40,199 nt of DNA from Acidobacteriota bacterium (GTDB taxonomy: Bacteria; Acidobacteriota; Vicinamibacteria; Vicinamibacterales; UBA8438): positions 1 to 40,199 of the forward strand of contig JAPOVI010000180.1 in assembly GCA_026708265.1 (NCBI GenBank), read 5' to 3'. The translations under genes and the position numbers were made by a program. Below are positions 32,009 through 40,199 of the stretch, in pieces. Within the stretch, counting starts at the first letter, position 1. Every line of letters starts with the position of its first letter. Below the pieces are notes generated by a model. It was not told the origin of the DNA. It saw only the letters and a program-made list of their open reading frames with translations, and ran no database searches.

Positions 32009-32012
<4 letters not shown>
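31011..32012 (+). CDS. IPT/TIG-domain and NHL/SMP-30-like propeller protein
   Basis: The GTG at 31011 opens a 333-residue protein without a signal peptide. Residues 4-85 ([27 protein letters not shown]...[29 protein letters not shown]) form an IPT/TIG immunoglobulin-like domain. Residues 90-333 contain at least five propeller blades with recurring [12 protein letters not shown], [33 protein letters not shown] and [11 protein letters not shown]. No catalytic residues are obvious. It could be a cytoplasmic scaffold or binding protein, or be exported by an unrecognised signal. Its stop overlaps the uvrA start by 4 nt (ATGA), an association seen here without known functional meaning. There is no clear Shine-Dalgarno, so the start is uncertain. 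Confidence 0.85.
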
Positions 32013-34930
<2,918 letters not shown>

Positions 34931-34931
34931 G

Positions 34932-35048
34932 ATGTGGTACAAGAGCCACAGTCTGCGGTGCGCCAAGTGTGGTCAGAAGGCCACAGTCGGGATCCCACCG
35001 GTCCGGCCCGCGCGCTGGAAAATCCCCGCAAATGTATGTAAAATATAG
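34932..35048 (+). CDS. possible 38-residue CxxC protein in the uvrA-lpxC gap
   Basis: A frame begins 1 nt after the uvrA stop and encodes MWYKSHSLRCAKCGQKATV, then a Pro/Arg-rich part, ending in CKI. The CAKC knuckle and third Cys resemble half of a zinc ribbon. It has no proper Shine-Dalgarno and its 3' half overlaps the AT-rich lpxC promoter, so it may be chance. It could only be accepted with conservation evidence. Confidence 0.22.
   Translation: MWYKSHSLRCAKCGQKATVGIPPVRPARWKIPANVCKI
35016..35044 (+). promoter_or_regulatory. candidate promoter of lpxC
   Basis: TGGAAA (35016-35021), a 17-bp spacer and TAAAAT (35039-35044) lie in the only distinctly AT-rich patch of this block. The predicted leader is about 110 nt and ends in a GAGGAGG ribosome-binding site. 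Confidence 0.5.
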
Positions 35049-35161
35049 CTATTGTACGGACAGCGCGAGGCCGCGCGCGGCGGGGCATTCGATTTGCTAG
35101 CAAGAGAAGACAAGAGCGGGAAGACACAGCGCGATTCCGCGTCGCGAGGAGGGCAGACTCC

Positions 35162-36073
35162 GTGATGGCCGCGCAGCAGACGCTTCGGCGCTCGGTTCCA
35201 TGCACCGGCATCGGGTTGCATTCGGGTCGCAGGGTCACCATGCGGCTGCGGCCGGCCCCGGCGAACCACGGCATTCGTTTCCGGAGGCTGGATCTCGACG
35301 GCTTGGAGGTGCCGGCCGTCGCGGCCCGCGTGGCGAGCATGGACTACGCGACCGGCCTCGCCCAGGATGCGGCCTCGGTCGACACGGTCGAGCACCTGCT
35401 GGCGGCGCTCGTCGGCCTCGGGATCGACAACGTCACCGTGGAGCTGAACCAGGCCGAGGTGCCGATCATGGACGGCAGCGCGGCCTCCTTCGTCTACCTG
35501 GTCCACGAGGCGCAGGTGAAGCGGCTCAAGGCCCGGCGCCGGTTCCTCCGCGTCGCGCGCACGATCTCCCTGTCGTACGGAGACAAGAGCATTGCCCTCT
35601 ATCCGGCCGACGACTTCCGGGTGACCTACAGCATCAGCTTCGACCATCCCCTCCTGCGGCACCAGACCCGCAGTCAGCGCGTCACCGAGGAGACGTTCAT
35701 CGAGGAGATAGCGCCCGCTCGGACGTTCGGCTTCCTCAAGGAGATCGAGCAGCTCCGACAGCGCGGGCTGGCGTTGGGCGGCTCGCTCGACAACGCGGTC
35801 GTCCTCGGCGAGACCGGGGTGCTGAACAGCTCCCTGCGCTTCGAGGACGAGTTCGTGCGGCACAAGATCCTCGACGTCATCGGGGACCTGGCGCTCGTCG
35901 GCTACCCTCTGATCGGCCACCTCGTCGTCCATCGCGGCGGACACGCGCTGCACGCCGCCTTCGCCCGCAGGATCCTCGACGAGACGGACGCCTGGTACCT
36001 CGACGACGCGCCGGAGGCCGCTACGGCGAAGACGGCCGCCGCGGCCGTGGCCGGCCCCGCCCTCTCCACCTGA
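35162..36073 (+). CDS. lpxC: UDP-3-O-acyl-N-acetylglucosamine deacetylase
   Basis: LpxC is the zinc-dependent, committed step of lipid A synthesis, so the organism makes LPS or a lipid A-like molecule. The 303-residue protein is of normal length. The zinc ligands are His78 (TVEHLLAAL), His234 and Asp238 (FVRHKILDVIGDL); Glu77 is the expected base and His261 (RGGHALH) the catalytic His. N-terminal QTLRRSVPCTGIGLHSG and SFDHPLL are also diagnostic. The GTG at 35162 has GAGGAGGG 8 nt upstream and is preferred over the ATG at 35165. A dispersed-repeat hairpin follows the stop and separates it from the convergent sigma operon. Confidence 0.97.
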   Translation: MMAAQQTLRRSVPCTGIGLHSGRRVTMRLRPAPANHGIRFRRLDLDGLEVPAVAARVASMDYATGLAQDAASVDTVEHLLAALVGLGIDNVTVELNQAEVPIMDGSAASFVYLVHEAQVKRLKARRRFLRVARTISLSYGDKSIALYPADDFRVTYSISFDHPLLRHQTRSQRVTEETFIEEIAPARTFGFLKEIEQLRQRGLALGGSLDNAVVLGETGVLNSSLRFEDEFVRHKILDVIGDLALVGYPLIGHLVVHRGGHALHAAFARRILDETDAWYLDDAPEAATAKTAAAAVAGPALST

Positions 36074-36090
36074 CTTCCGCCGCGTCCGCC

Positions 36091-36164
36091 AGGAGTCTGC
36101 GCCGCAGAACGGGCGATGCGGCACGTTGCGCCCGCGCAGACTCCCAACGCGCCCGTGAGGGCGC
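36091..36164. terminator. bidirectional repeat-derived terminator between lpxC and the sigma operon
   Basis: GGAGTCTGCGC (36092-36102) pairs perfectly with GCGCAGACTCC (36134-36144). A second stem GCGCCC/GGGCGC (36149-36154 with 36159-36164) has a GTGA tetraloop. The segment is a full copy of the dispersed repeat (core AGGAGTCTGCGCCGCAGAAC at 36091-36110; right arm shared over 22 nt with 7391-7412) and lies between convergent genes. Confidence 0.7.
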
Positions 36165-36166
36165 GC

Positions 36167-36436
36167 CTACTCCCCGCGGGTGATCTTGCGCATGTAGGCG
36201 CCGAGCTTCTCGTTCTCGTACGTCACGGAGTTGAGAAACAGGCTCTCGATGAGGTAGGCGCTGCGATCCTCCTCGCCCATCTGATCGACGAGGTGGCGGA
36301 TTTCGCGCATCGTGTCCTCGAAGCGGTAGTCGAGGCCGTGGCGCGCGTGCAGCGTCAGGGAGAGGGCTTCGAGCACCGCCAGCAGGTCCCCGTCGAGTCC
36401 GATCTCGGTGCCGGAACTCGTCTTGATGGTCCGCAT
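36167..36436 (-). CDS. 89-residue protein of unknown function in the sigma-STAS operon
   Basis: The ATG at 36436 follows the STAS stop by 1 nt. The product (TSSGTEIGLDGDLLAVLEALSLTLHARHGLDYRFEDTMREIRHLVDQMGEEDRSAYLIESLFLNSVTYENEKL) is predicted to be largely helical and soluble, with no signal peptide or membrane helix. No family is recognised. Tight coupling to an anti-anti-sigma factor and an ECF sigma factor suggests a regulatory partner, perhaps a non-canonical anti-sigma factor, but it lacks the ATP-binding motifs of SpoIIAB-type kinases. Confidence 0.75.
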   Translation of the reverse strand: MRTIKTSSGTEIGLDGDLLAVLEALSLTLHARHGLDYRFEDTMREIRHLVDQMGEEDRSAYLIESLFLNSVTYENEKLGAYMRKITRGE

Positions 36437-36437
36437 G

Positions 36438-36779
36438 CTAGTCCTCGAAGCTCCGGATGGCGCTCGACTCGTCCGGATGGAGCTCGATGAAGTGATGGGC
36501 GCCGGTCATCGTCAGCATCGTCTCCACCCTGCGCTGCACGCCGGACAGCTTGACCTTGGCCCCGAGCTTGTCGGCCTGCCTGTACAGGTCCATCAGGCAG
36601 CCGATGCACGCGCTGTCGAGGTAGACGACGCGCGACAGGTCGATGATCACGCGCCGGTCGCCGCCCGCGAGGAGGTCGGAGACGGAGCCCGCGAACGTCG
36701 CCAGCAGGGGATGGACCAGCTTCGCCTCGTCCACTCGCACGATGACGGTCCCGCCGGTGCGATCGGTCGATAGGTTCAT
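36438..36779 (-). CDS. STAS-domain anti-sigma factor antagonist
   Basis: The 113-residue protein is one STAS domain. GGTVIVRVDEAKLVHP is the first strand pair, and RRVIIDLSRVVYLDSACIGCLMDLYRQADKLGAKVKLSGVQRRVETMLTMTGAHHFIEL is the conserved core. Ser56 in LDSACIG is the residue that a cognate kinase would phosphorylate in the SpoIIAA/RsbV scheme. The start overlaps the stop of the sigma gene by 4 nt (ATGA) and its stop is 1 nt from the next start, so the three genes are one tightly coupled operon. No SpoIIAB/RsbW kinase lies nearby. Confidence 0.93.
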   Translation of the reverse strand: MNLSTDRTGGTVIVRVDEAKLVHPLLATFAGSVSDLLAGGDRRVIIDLSRVVYLDSACIGCLMDLYRQADKLGAKVKLSGVQRRVETMLTMTGAHHFIELHPDESSAIRSFED

Positions 36780-37414
36780 TCGGACACTCCAGGCACCGGG
36801 GTGGCGGCGCGTGCGGCCACCGGCGCCTCCCGTTCCCGCTCGATGCGGCGGATCTGACGGGCGAGCTCATGGCGGCCCCGGTTGATCCGCGACTTCACGG
36901 TCCCCTCCGGAAGTCCGAGACGGGATGCGATTTCCTGATAGGACAGTTCCTGGAGATCCCGCAGGGCGACGGCGGCCCGCAGCGTGGACGGAAGCGCCTT
37001 GAACGCCTGCCGCAGCAACTCGCGGCGATCGAACTGATCGAGCTGCTTGAATGCGTCGGGCCCCCGCGCGACCGGGTTCAGGTCGGCCGTGTCCACGTGG
37101 CGATCGACCGTCTCCCGCTCCTTGCGTACGCTGCGGTAGTGGTCGATGCAGAGGTTGCGGCTGATGCTGATGAGCCACGTCTGGAAGTTCGCCCGGCGGT
37201 CGAAGGTGTGCAGCGCGCGGAAGATCTTGACGAAGATGTCCTGCGTCAGATCCTCCGCTTCGTCGTGACGGCCCACGAACTGATAGGCGACGTTGAACAC
37301 CTTGCGGCGATAGCGCGTGACGACCGCTTCCCATGCCTGCTGGTCTCCGCGCAGACACGCCTCGATGAGCGTGTCGATCGGCACCGACGGCGCGGGCGCT
37401 GAGCCGGCGGACAT
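36776..37414 (-). CDS. ECF-type RNA polymerase sigma factor (RpoE-like)
   Basis: The 212-residue protein from the ATG at 37414 has sigma region 2 (about 25-95: QAWEAVVTRYRRKVFNVAYQFVGRHDEAEDLTQDIFVKIFRAL, FQTWLISISRNLCIDHYRS) and region 4 (about 140-195: ALPSTLRAAVALRDLQELSYQEIASRLGLPEGTVKSRINRGRHEL). It lacks regions 1 and 3, as expected for group 4 sigma factors. A longer in-frame extension upstream is not protein-like. It is the first gene of an operon with a STAS protein and an 89-residue unknown, whereas most ECF factors are paired with a membrane anti-sigma. It probably directs an envelope or stress regulon. Confidence 0.94.
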   Translation of the reverse strand: MSAGSAPAPSVPIDTLIEACLRGDQQAWEAVVTRYRRKVFNVAYQFVGRHDEAEDLTQDIFVKIFRALHTFDRRANFQTWLISISRNLCIDHYRSVRKERETVDRHVDTADLNPVARGPDAFKQLDQFDRRELLRQAFKALPSTLRAAVALRDLQELSYQEIASRLGLPEGTVKSRINRGRHELARQIRRIEREREAPVAARAATPVPGVSE

Positions 37415-37517
37415 ACTGCGACGCGGATCTTCGCATGCCGGAGCCCCAAAGGGAAACGCGGCCCGCGCCGTCTGGATCGGCCCGCGGGCTTGCGCGTACA
37501 ATGCCGGCTCCGTCCGG

Positions 37518-37620
37518 GAGCCCGCGCCCGGGAGCCTGCTCCGGGGAACGGCGCGGACTCCTGCAGCTCGGTTGGACACCGAGCGGAGCCGTCAGACTCC
37601 CGACGCGCCCGTCCGGGCGC
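37518..37620 (+). repeat. dispersed repeat in the sigma-lysA divergent region
   Basis: This copy contains GGAGCC elements, an 18-mer at 37546-37563 identical to 10356-10373, and GTCAGACTCCCGACGCGCCC at 37591-37610 matching the right arm seen at 7391 and 36134. A GCGCCC/GGGCGC stem closes it (37605-37620). It occupies the leader of lysA, unlike most copies, which follow stop codons. The rest of the gap to the sigma start shows no gene. Confidence 0.65.
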
Positions 37621-37641
37621 TGGACCGGGCGGCGCGTGGCG

Positions 37642-38925
37642 ATGGTTGGCTTCTCGTTCACGGCAACGGCGGCAACGTGCGACGGGACCGACCTGGCGAC
37701 GCTCGCGCGCGCGGAAGGGACGCCCCTCTACGTCTACAGCCGTACCCTGATCGAGCGGCGCTACCGCGCGCTCGACACGGCGCTGACCGGCCACCCGCAC
37801 CGCGTCCACTACGCGCTGAAGGCCAACTCGACGCGCGGCCTGCTGGAGGTCCTGCGCGCCGCGGGGGCCGGCGTCGATGCCAACTCGGGCGGCGAGATCG
37901 CGGTCGCGCTCTGCGCCGGGTTCGAGCCGGACGACATCGTGTTCACGGGGGTCGGCAAGTCCGGGGCGGAGCTCGAAGCCGCGGTGGCCGCCGACCTGCA
38001 CGCGATCAACGCCGAGTCCGCCGGGGAGCTCGAGCGCGTCGATCGCATCGCCCGGGCGCGCGGGGAGCGGGCGCGCGTCGCGGTGCGCATCAACCCGGAC
38101 ATCGACGCCGCGAGCCACCCGGGAATCTCCACCGGCAGCCGGGCGCACAAGTTCGGCGTGCCGATCGGCGACGCCCGCCGCGTGTGTCGGGAAGCCGCCG
38201 CCCGCCGGGGGCTGCACCTGGTCGGCGTCCACGCGCACATCGGCTCGCAGATGACGACGCTGGACCCGGTGCGCCGCGCGGCGTCGACGGTGGCGGCCTT
38301 CGCCGGGGAGCTCCGAGACGACGGCATCGCGCTGGAGCACCTCGACCTGGGCGGTGGCCTGGGGATTTCCTACGACGGCGCACCGGCCCTCGACGTGGGC
38401 GAGTACGCGCGCACTCTCCTCGCGGCCGTGGCCCCGACCGGACTCCGGTTGCTGGTCGAGCCGGGCAGGTGGATCGTCGGGCCGACCGCGGTGCTGCTCA
38501 CGACCGTGGTCGACGTCAAGCCGCAAGGCGGCGACCGGCACTTCGTCGTCGTGGACGCCGGCATGAGCGAGCTGCTGCGTCCCGCCCTCTACGACGCCTA
38601 CCACCGGATCGCGCCGGTCGCACCGCGTTCCGGACCGCAGGCGACCTGCGACGTCGTCGGACCTCTCTGCGAGACGACCGACGTCGTCGGTCTCGACCGG
38701 CGGATGGTCCTGCCGGAGGTGGGTGACGTGCTGGCCGTGCTCGATGCCGGGGCGTACGGGTCCGCGATGGCCTCGAACTACAACCGCCATCCCCTGCCGG
38801 CCGAAGTCCTGGTCGGCGGCGGGGGCTGGCGCCTCGTCCGGCGCCGCCAGACCGTCGACGATCTCCTGGCCTGCGAGCCGGCGGCGGGGGACGGCGGCGC
38901 CGTTCCCGCGGCCCGCCTCGCGTGA
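37642..38925 (+). CDS. lysA: diaminopimelate decarboxylase
   Basis: LysA converts meso-diaminopimelate to lysine, using PLP, in the cytoplasm. The 427-residue protein from the ATG at 37642 is of normal length. Pyridoxal Lys60 is in RVHYALKANS; other markers are GVDANSGGEI, RINPDIDAASHPGISTG, HAHIGSQ, DLGGGLGISYDG, EPGRWIVGPTAVLLT, and GPLCETTDVVG with the conserved Cys-Glu that contacts substrate, then YGSAMASNYN. A GTG 6 nt upstream is an alternative start; a longer frame beginning at 37435 runs through repeat DNA and is not supported. tmk follows after 7 nt, so they are probably co-transcribed. Confidence 0.96.
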   Translation: MVGFSFTATAATCDGTDLATLARAEGTPLYVYSRTLIERRYRALDTALTGHPHRVHYALKANSTRGLLEVLRAAGAGVDANSGGEIAVALCAGFEPDDIVFTGVGKSGAELEAAVAADLHAINAESAGELERVDRIARARGERARVAVRINPDIDAASHPGISTGSRAHKFGVPIGDARRVCREAAARRGLHLVGVHAHIGSQMTTLDPVRRAASTVAAFAGELRDDGIALEHLDLGGGLGISYDGAPALDVGEYARTLLAAVAPTGLRLLVEPGRWIVGPTAVLLTTVVDVKPQGGDRHFVVVDAGMSELLRPALYDAYHRIAPVAPRSGPQATCDVVGPLCETTDVVGLDRRMVLPEVGDVLAVLDAGAYGSAMASNYNRHPLPAEVLVGGGGWRLVRRRQTVDDLLACEPAAGDGGAVPAARLA

Positions 38926-38932
38926 GTCATTG

Positions 38933-39517
38933 ATGCTGATAGCCTTCGAAGGTCTCGATCAGTCCGGCAAGGAGACGCAGGCGCGGCGCCTGCGGGACCG
39001 CCTGCGGGCCGGCGGCACCCGCTCGCGGGTGGTCTCGTTCCCCGATTACGGCACGACCATCGGCGAGGAGATCGCTCGCGCCCTGCAGGGCGAGCGCGAC
39101 TACAGCGCGGAGGTGATGCAACTGCTCCACGTCGCCAACCGCTACGAGCGAAAGGCCGACGTCGAGCGGTGGCACGAGGCGGGCATCGTCGTGCTCTTCG
39201 ACCGCTACGTGGCGTCGGGCGTCGCCTACGGGCAGGCCCAGGGCCTGGACGCGGCGTGGCTGGCGTCGCTCCAGCGCTTTCTGCCGCAACCGCAGTTGAC
39301 GGTGCTGCTCGACGTCGGGCCGGCGACGGCGGTCGAGCGCAAGGCGACGGGCCGCGACCGTTACGAGCGCGACCTGCAATTGTTGTCGCTCGTCAGGGAG
39401 AGCTACCTCCGGCAGGCGGCCGATCCGAGCTGGATCCGTATCGACGGCGAGCATCCCGAGGACGTCGTGGCGGAGGCGATTGCCCAAGCGGTGGTGCCGC
39501 GGCTCGCGCCACCGTGA
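38933..39517 (+). CDS. tmk: thymidylate kinase (dTMP kinase)
   Basis: The 194-residue protein phosphorylates dTMP to dTDP using ATP. It starts MLIAFEGLDQSGKETQARRL, with P-loop residues 7-15. The usual Ser/Thr after the P-loop Lys is Glu here (GLDQSGKET), an atypical but family-recurring variant worth noting. The DRY motif (VLFDRYVASGVAYGQAQGLD), the LID-like region with the ERKATGRDRYERD Arg cluster, and DVGPATAVERK are conserved. It begins 7 nt after lysA stops. Its last 125 bp overlap, in antisense, the 3' tail of the convergent comF frame. Confidence 0.92.
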   Translation: MLIAFEGLDQSGKETQARRLRDRLRAGGTRSRVVSFPDYGTTIGEEIARALQGERDYSAEVMQLLHVANRYERKADVERWHEAGIVVLFDRYVASGVAYGQAQGLDAAWLASLQRFLPQPQLTVLLDVGPATAVERKATGRDRYERDLQLLSLVRESYLRQAADPSWIRIDGEHPEDVVAEAIAQAVVPRLAPP

Positions 39518-40199
39518 GCGCTCGCACGCGGCACGCCCCGGCCGCGCGCAGCACGGCCGCGCAGGTGTCGACGGTCGCACCGGTCGTCAGGACGTCGTCG
39601 ACGAGGAGGATCGAGCGTCCGCGGACCGGCGAGCCTGCGCGCACCGGTGAGCTTCCCCGGCGGAGCGAAGGTCCGGGGACGAGCGCGATGGCGCCCCGCA
39701 CGCTGCGCGCGCGTTCGGACCGCGACAGCCCCACCTGGGACGGCGTCGCGCGCGTGCGGCGCAACACGTCCGCCACGGGCACTCCGAGGTGCGCGGCGAG
39801 CTCGCCGGCCTGATTGAACCCTCGGCGCCGGCGCCGCCGCCAGTGGAGCGGCACCGGCACGACGAGGTCCGCCTGCACGAGCAGGTCGGCGCCGGCCCGG
39901 CGCATGAGCCGGGCGAGGGGACGCGCCAGAGAGCGGTGCCCGTCGTACTTGAAGGCATGCAGGATGGCCCGCAATCGGCCCTCGTAGGGTCCGACCGCCC
40001 GCGCTGCCGTTCGCGGCTCGCCGTCCGGGGTGCCGGTCGCGACGGCGATGCGGCGCCGCGCCCCGCCTCCGGCCAACCCTCCCCCGGGCGGGGCCACGGC
40101 ATCCCAGCAGCCCCCGCAGACGATGCCGCGGGTCGGTTCCGTCAGGGGCGCCGCGCACCCGGCGCAGGCGGGCGACCAGACCACGGCCAGCACCGCGTC
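39393..40199 (-). CDS. comF: ComF-family phosphoribosyltransferase-like protein, 5' end outside window
   Basis: The frame is open to the window edge; a GTG at 40193 exists, but the residues DAVLAVVWSPACAGC suggest that the true start lies further upstream. The N-terminal zinc finger (CAGC...CGGC) and the ComF core (AVGPYEGRLRAILHAFKYDG, LVVPVPLHWRRRRRRGFNQAGELA) lead to the PRPP-binding loop ILLVDDVLTTGATVDTC. In naturally competent bacteria ComF aids DNA uptake; elsewhere its role is unclear. About 38 residues after VRALTVARA are low-complexity and overlap tmk in antisense, so the C-terminal tail may be non-conserved read-through. Confidence 0.88.
   Translation of the reverse strand, partial: DAVLAVVWSPACAGCAAPLTEPTRGIVCGGCWDAVAPPGGGLAGGGARRRIAVATGTPDGEPRTAARAVGPYEGRLRAILHAFKYDGHRSLARPLARLMRRAGADLLVQADLVVPVPLHWRRRRRRGFNQAGELAAHLGVPVADVLRRTRATPSQVGLSRSERARSVRGAIALVPGPSLRRGSSPVRAGSPVRGRSILLVDDVLTTGATVDTCAAVLRAAGACRVRALTVARAAAPPLGQSPPPRRPRDARRRYGSSSDRPPAGGSSP

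Noticed and set aside
35037-35055. ATAGCTAT palindrome before lpxC as an operator
   Set aside because: Only 8 bp are symmetric, which is easily expected by chance in an AT-rich patch.
37246-38790. A 514-codon minus-strand open frame opposite lysA and continuing into the sigma gene region
   Set aside because: lysA and the ECF sigma factor are both unambiguous in other frames.

Overview
The window looks like chromosome of a GC-rich, Gram-negative (diderm) bacterium, most probably an Acidobacteriota of the Vicinamibacteria type. This is inferred from gene content, not from a marker gene. It carries lpxC (lipid A synthesis), outer-membrane-type barrel proteins, many secreted proteins of families that are expanded in Acidobacteriota (a DUF1592 cytochrome, a DUF5916 protein, secreted WGAPDL-type proteins, SMP-30-like propellers, M28 peptidases, Uma2 nucleases), GC-biased codon use throughout and frequent GTG starts. 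No rRNA, tRNA, CRISPR array, transposase or prophage gene was recognised.

Layout. 1-6.1 kb, minus strand: a DUF1592-type cytochrome cut by the window edge, an ArsR-SRPBCC regulator pair with a palindrome-laden promoter, a secreted WGAPDL-family protein, a small membrane protein, an FMN-binding protein and a DUF5671 protein. 6.4-11.1 kb, plus strand: a second WGAPDL paralog, a DUF418 membrane protein, a DegP/HtrA lipoprotein protease and a secreted unknown. 11.3-20.8 kb, minus strand: a barrel protein, a MazEF-like toxin-antitoxin pair, three Uma2 endonuclease paralogs surrounding alanine dehydrogenase, an M28-like peptidase with an altered active site, an SMP-30-like propeller and a small frameshifted gene remnant. 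20.9-30.3 kb: a secreted carboxymuconolactone-decarboxylase-like protein, an ICMT-like methyltransferase, an AbgT transporter with a DUF1761 protein, then a plus-strand run of a 2Fe-2S ferredoxin, a DUF5916 barrel protein, a DapA-family aldolase and an M48-LysM protease, ended by a convergent NlpC/P60 lipoprotein.

30.4-40.2 kb is a more conserved housekeeping block: HNH nuclease, IPT/propeller protein overlapping uvrA, lpxC, a convergent ECF sigma factor-STAS-89 aa operon, then lysA, tmk and a convergent comF. DNA repair, envelope biogenesis, lysine/peptidoglycan precursor and dTTP supply are represented here.

The most unusual non-genic signals are: (1) a dispersed hairpin-forming repeat (core GGAGTCTGCGCCGCAGAAC) that sits on or directly after the stop codons of many genes and sometimes supplies the stop codon; (2) two adjacent palindromes filling the arsR promoter up to the start codon, which itself lies where transcription should begin; (3) extended -10 boxes (TGCTAnnnT) placed 6-7 nt before the starts of all three Uma2 paralogs, implying leaderless mRNAs; (4) in-frame 18-bp tandem repeats in the UvrA linker and the M28 signal region.
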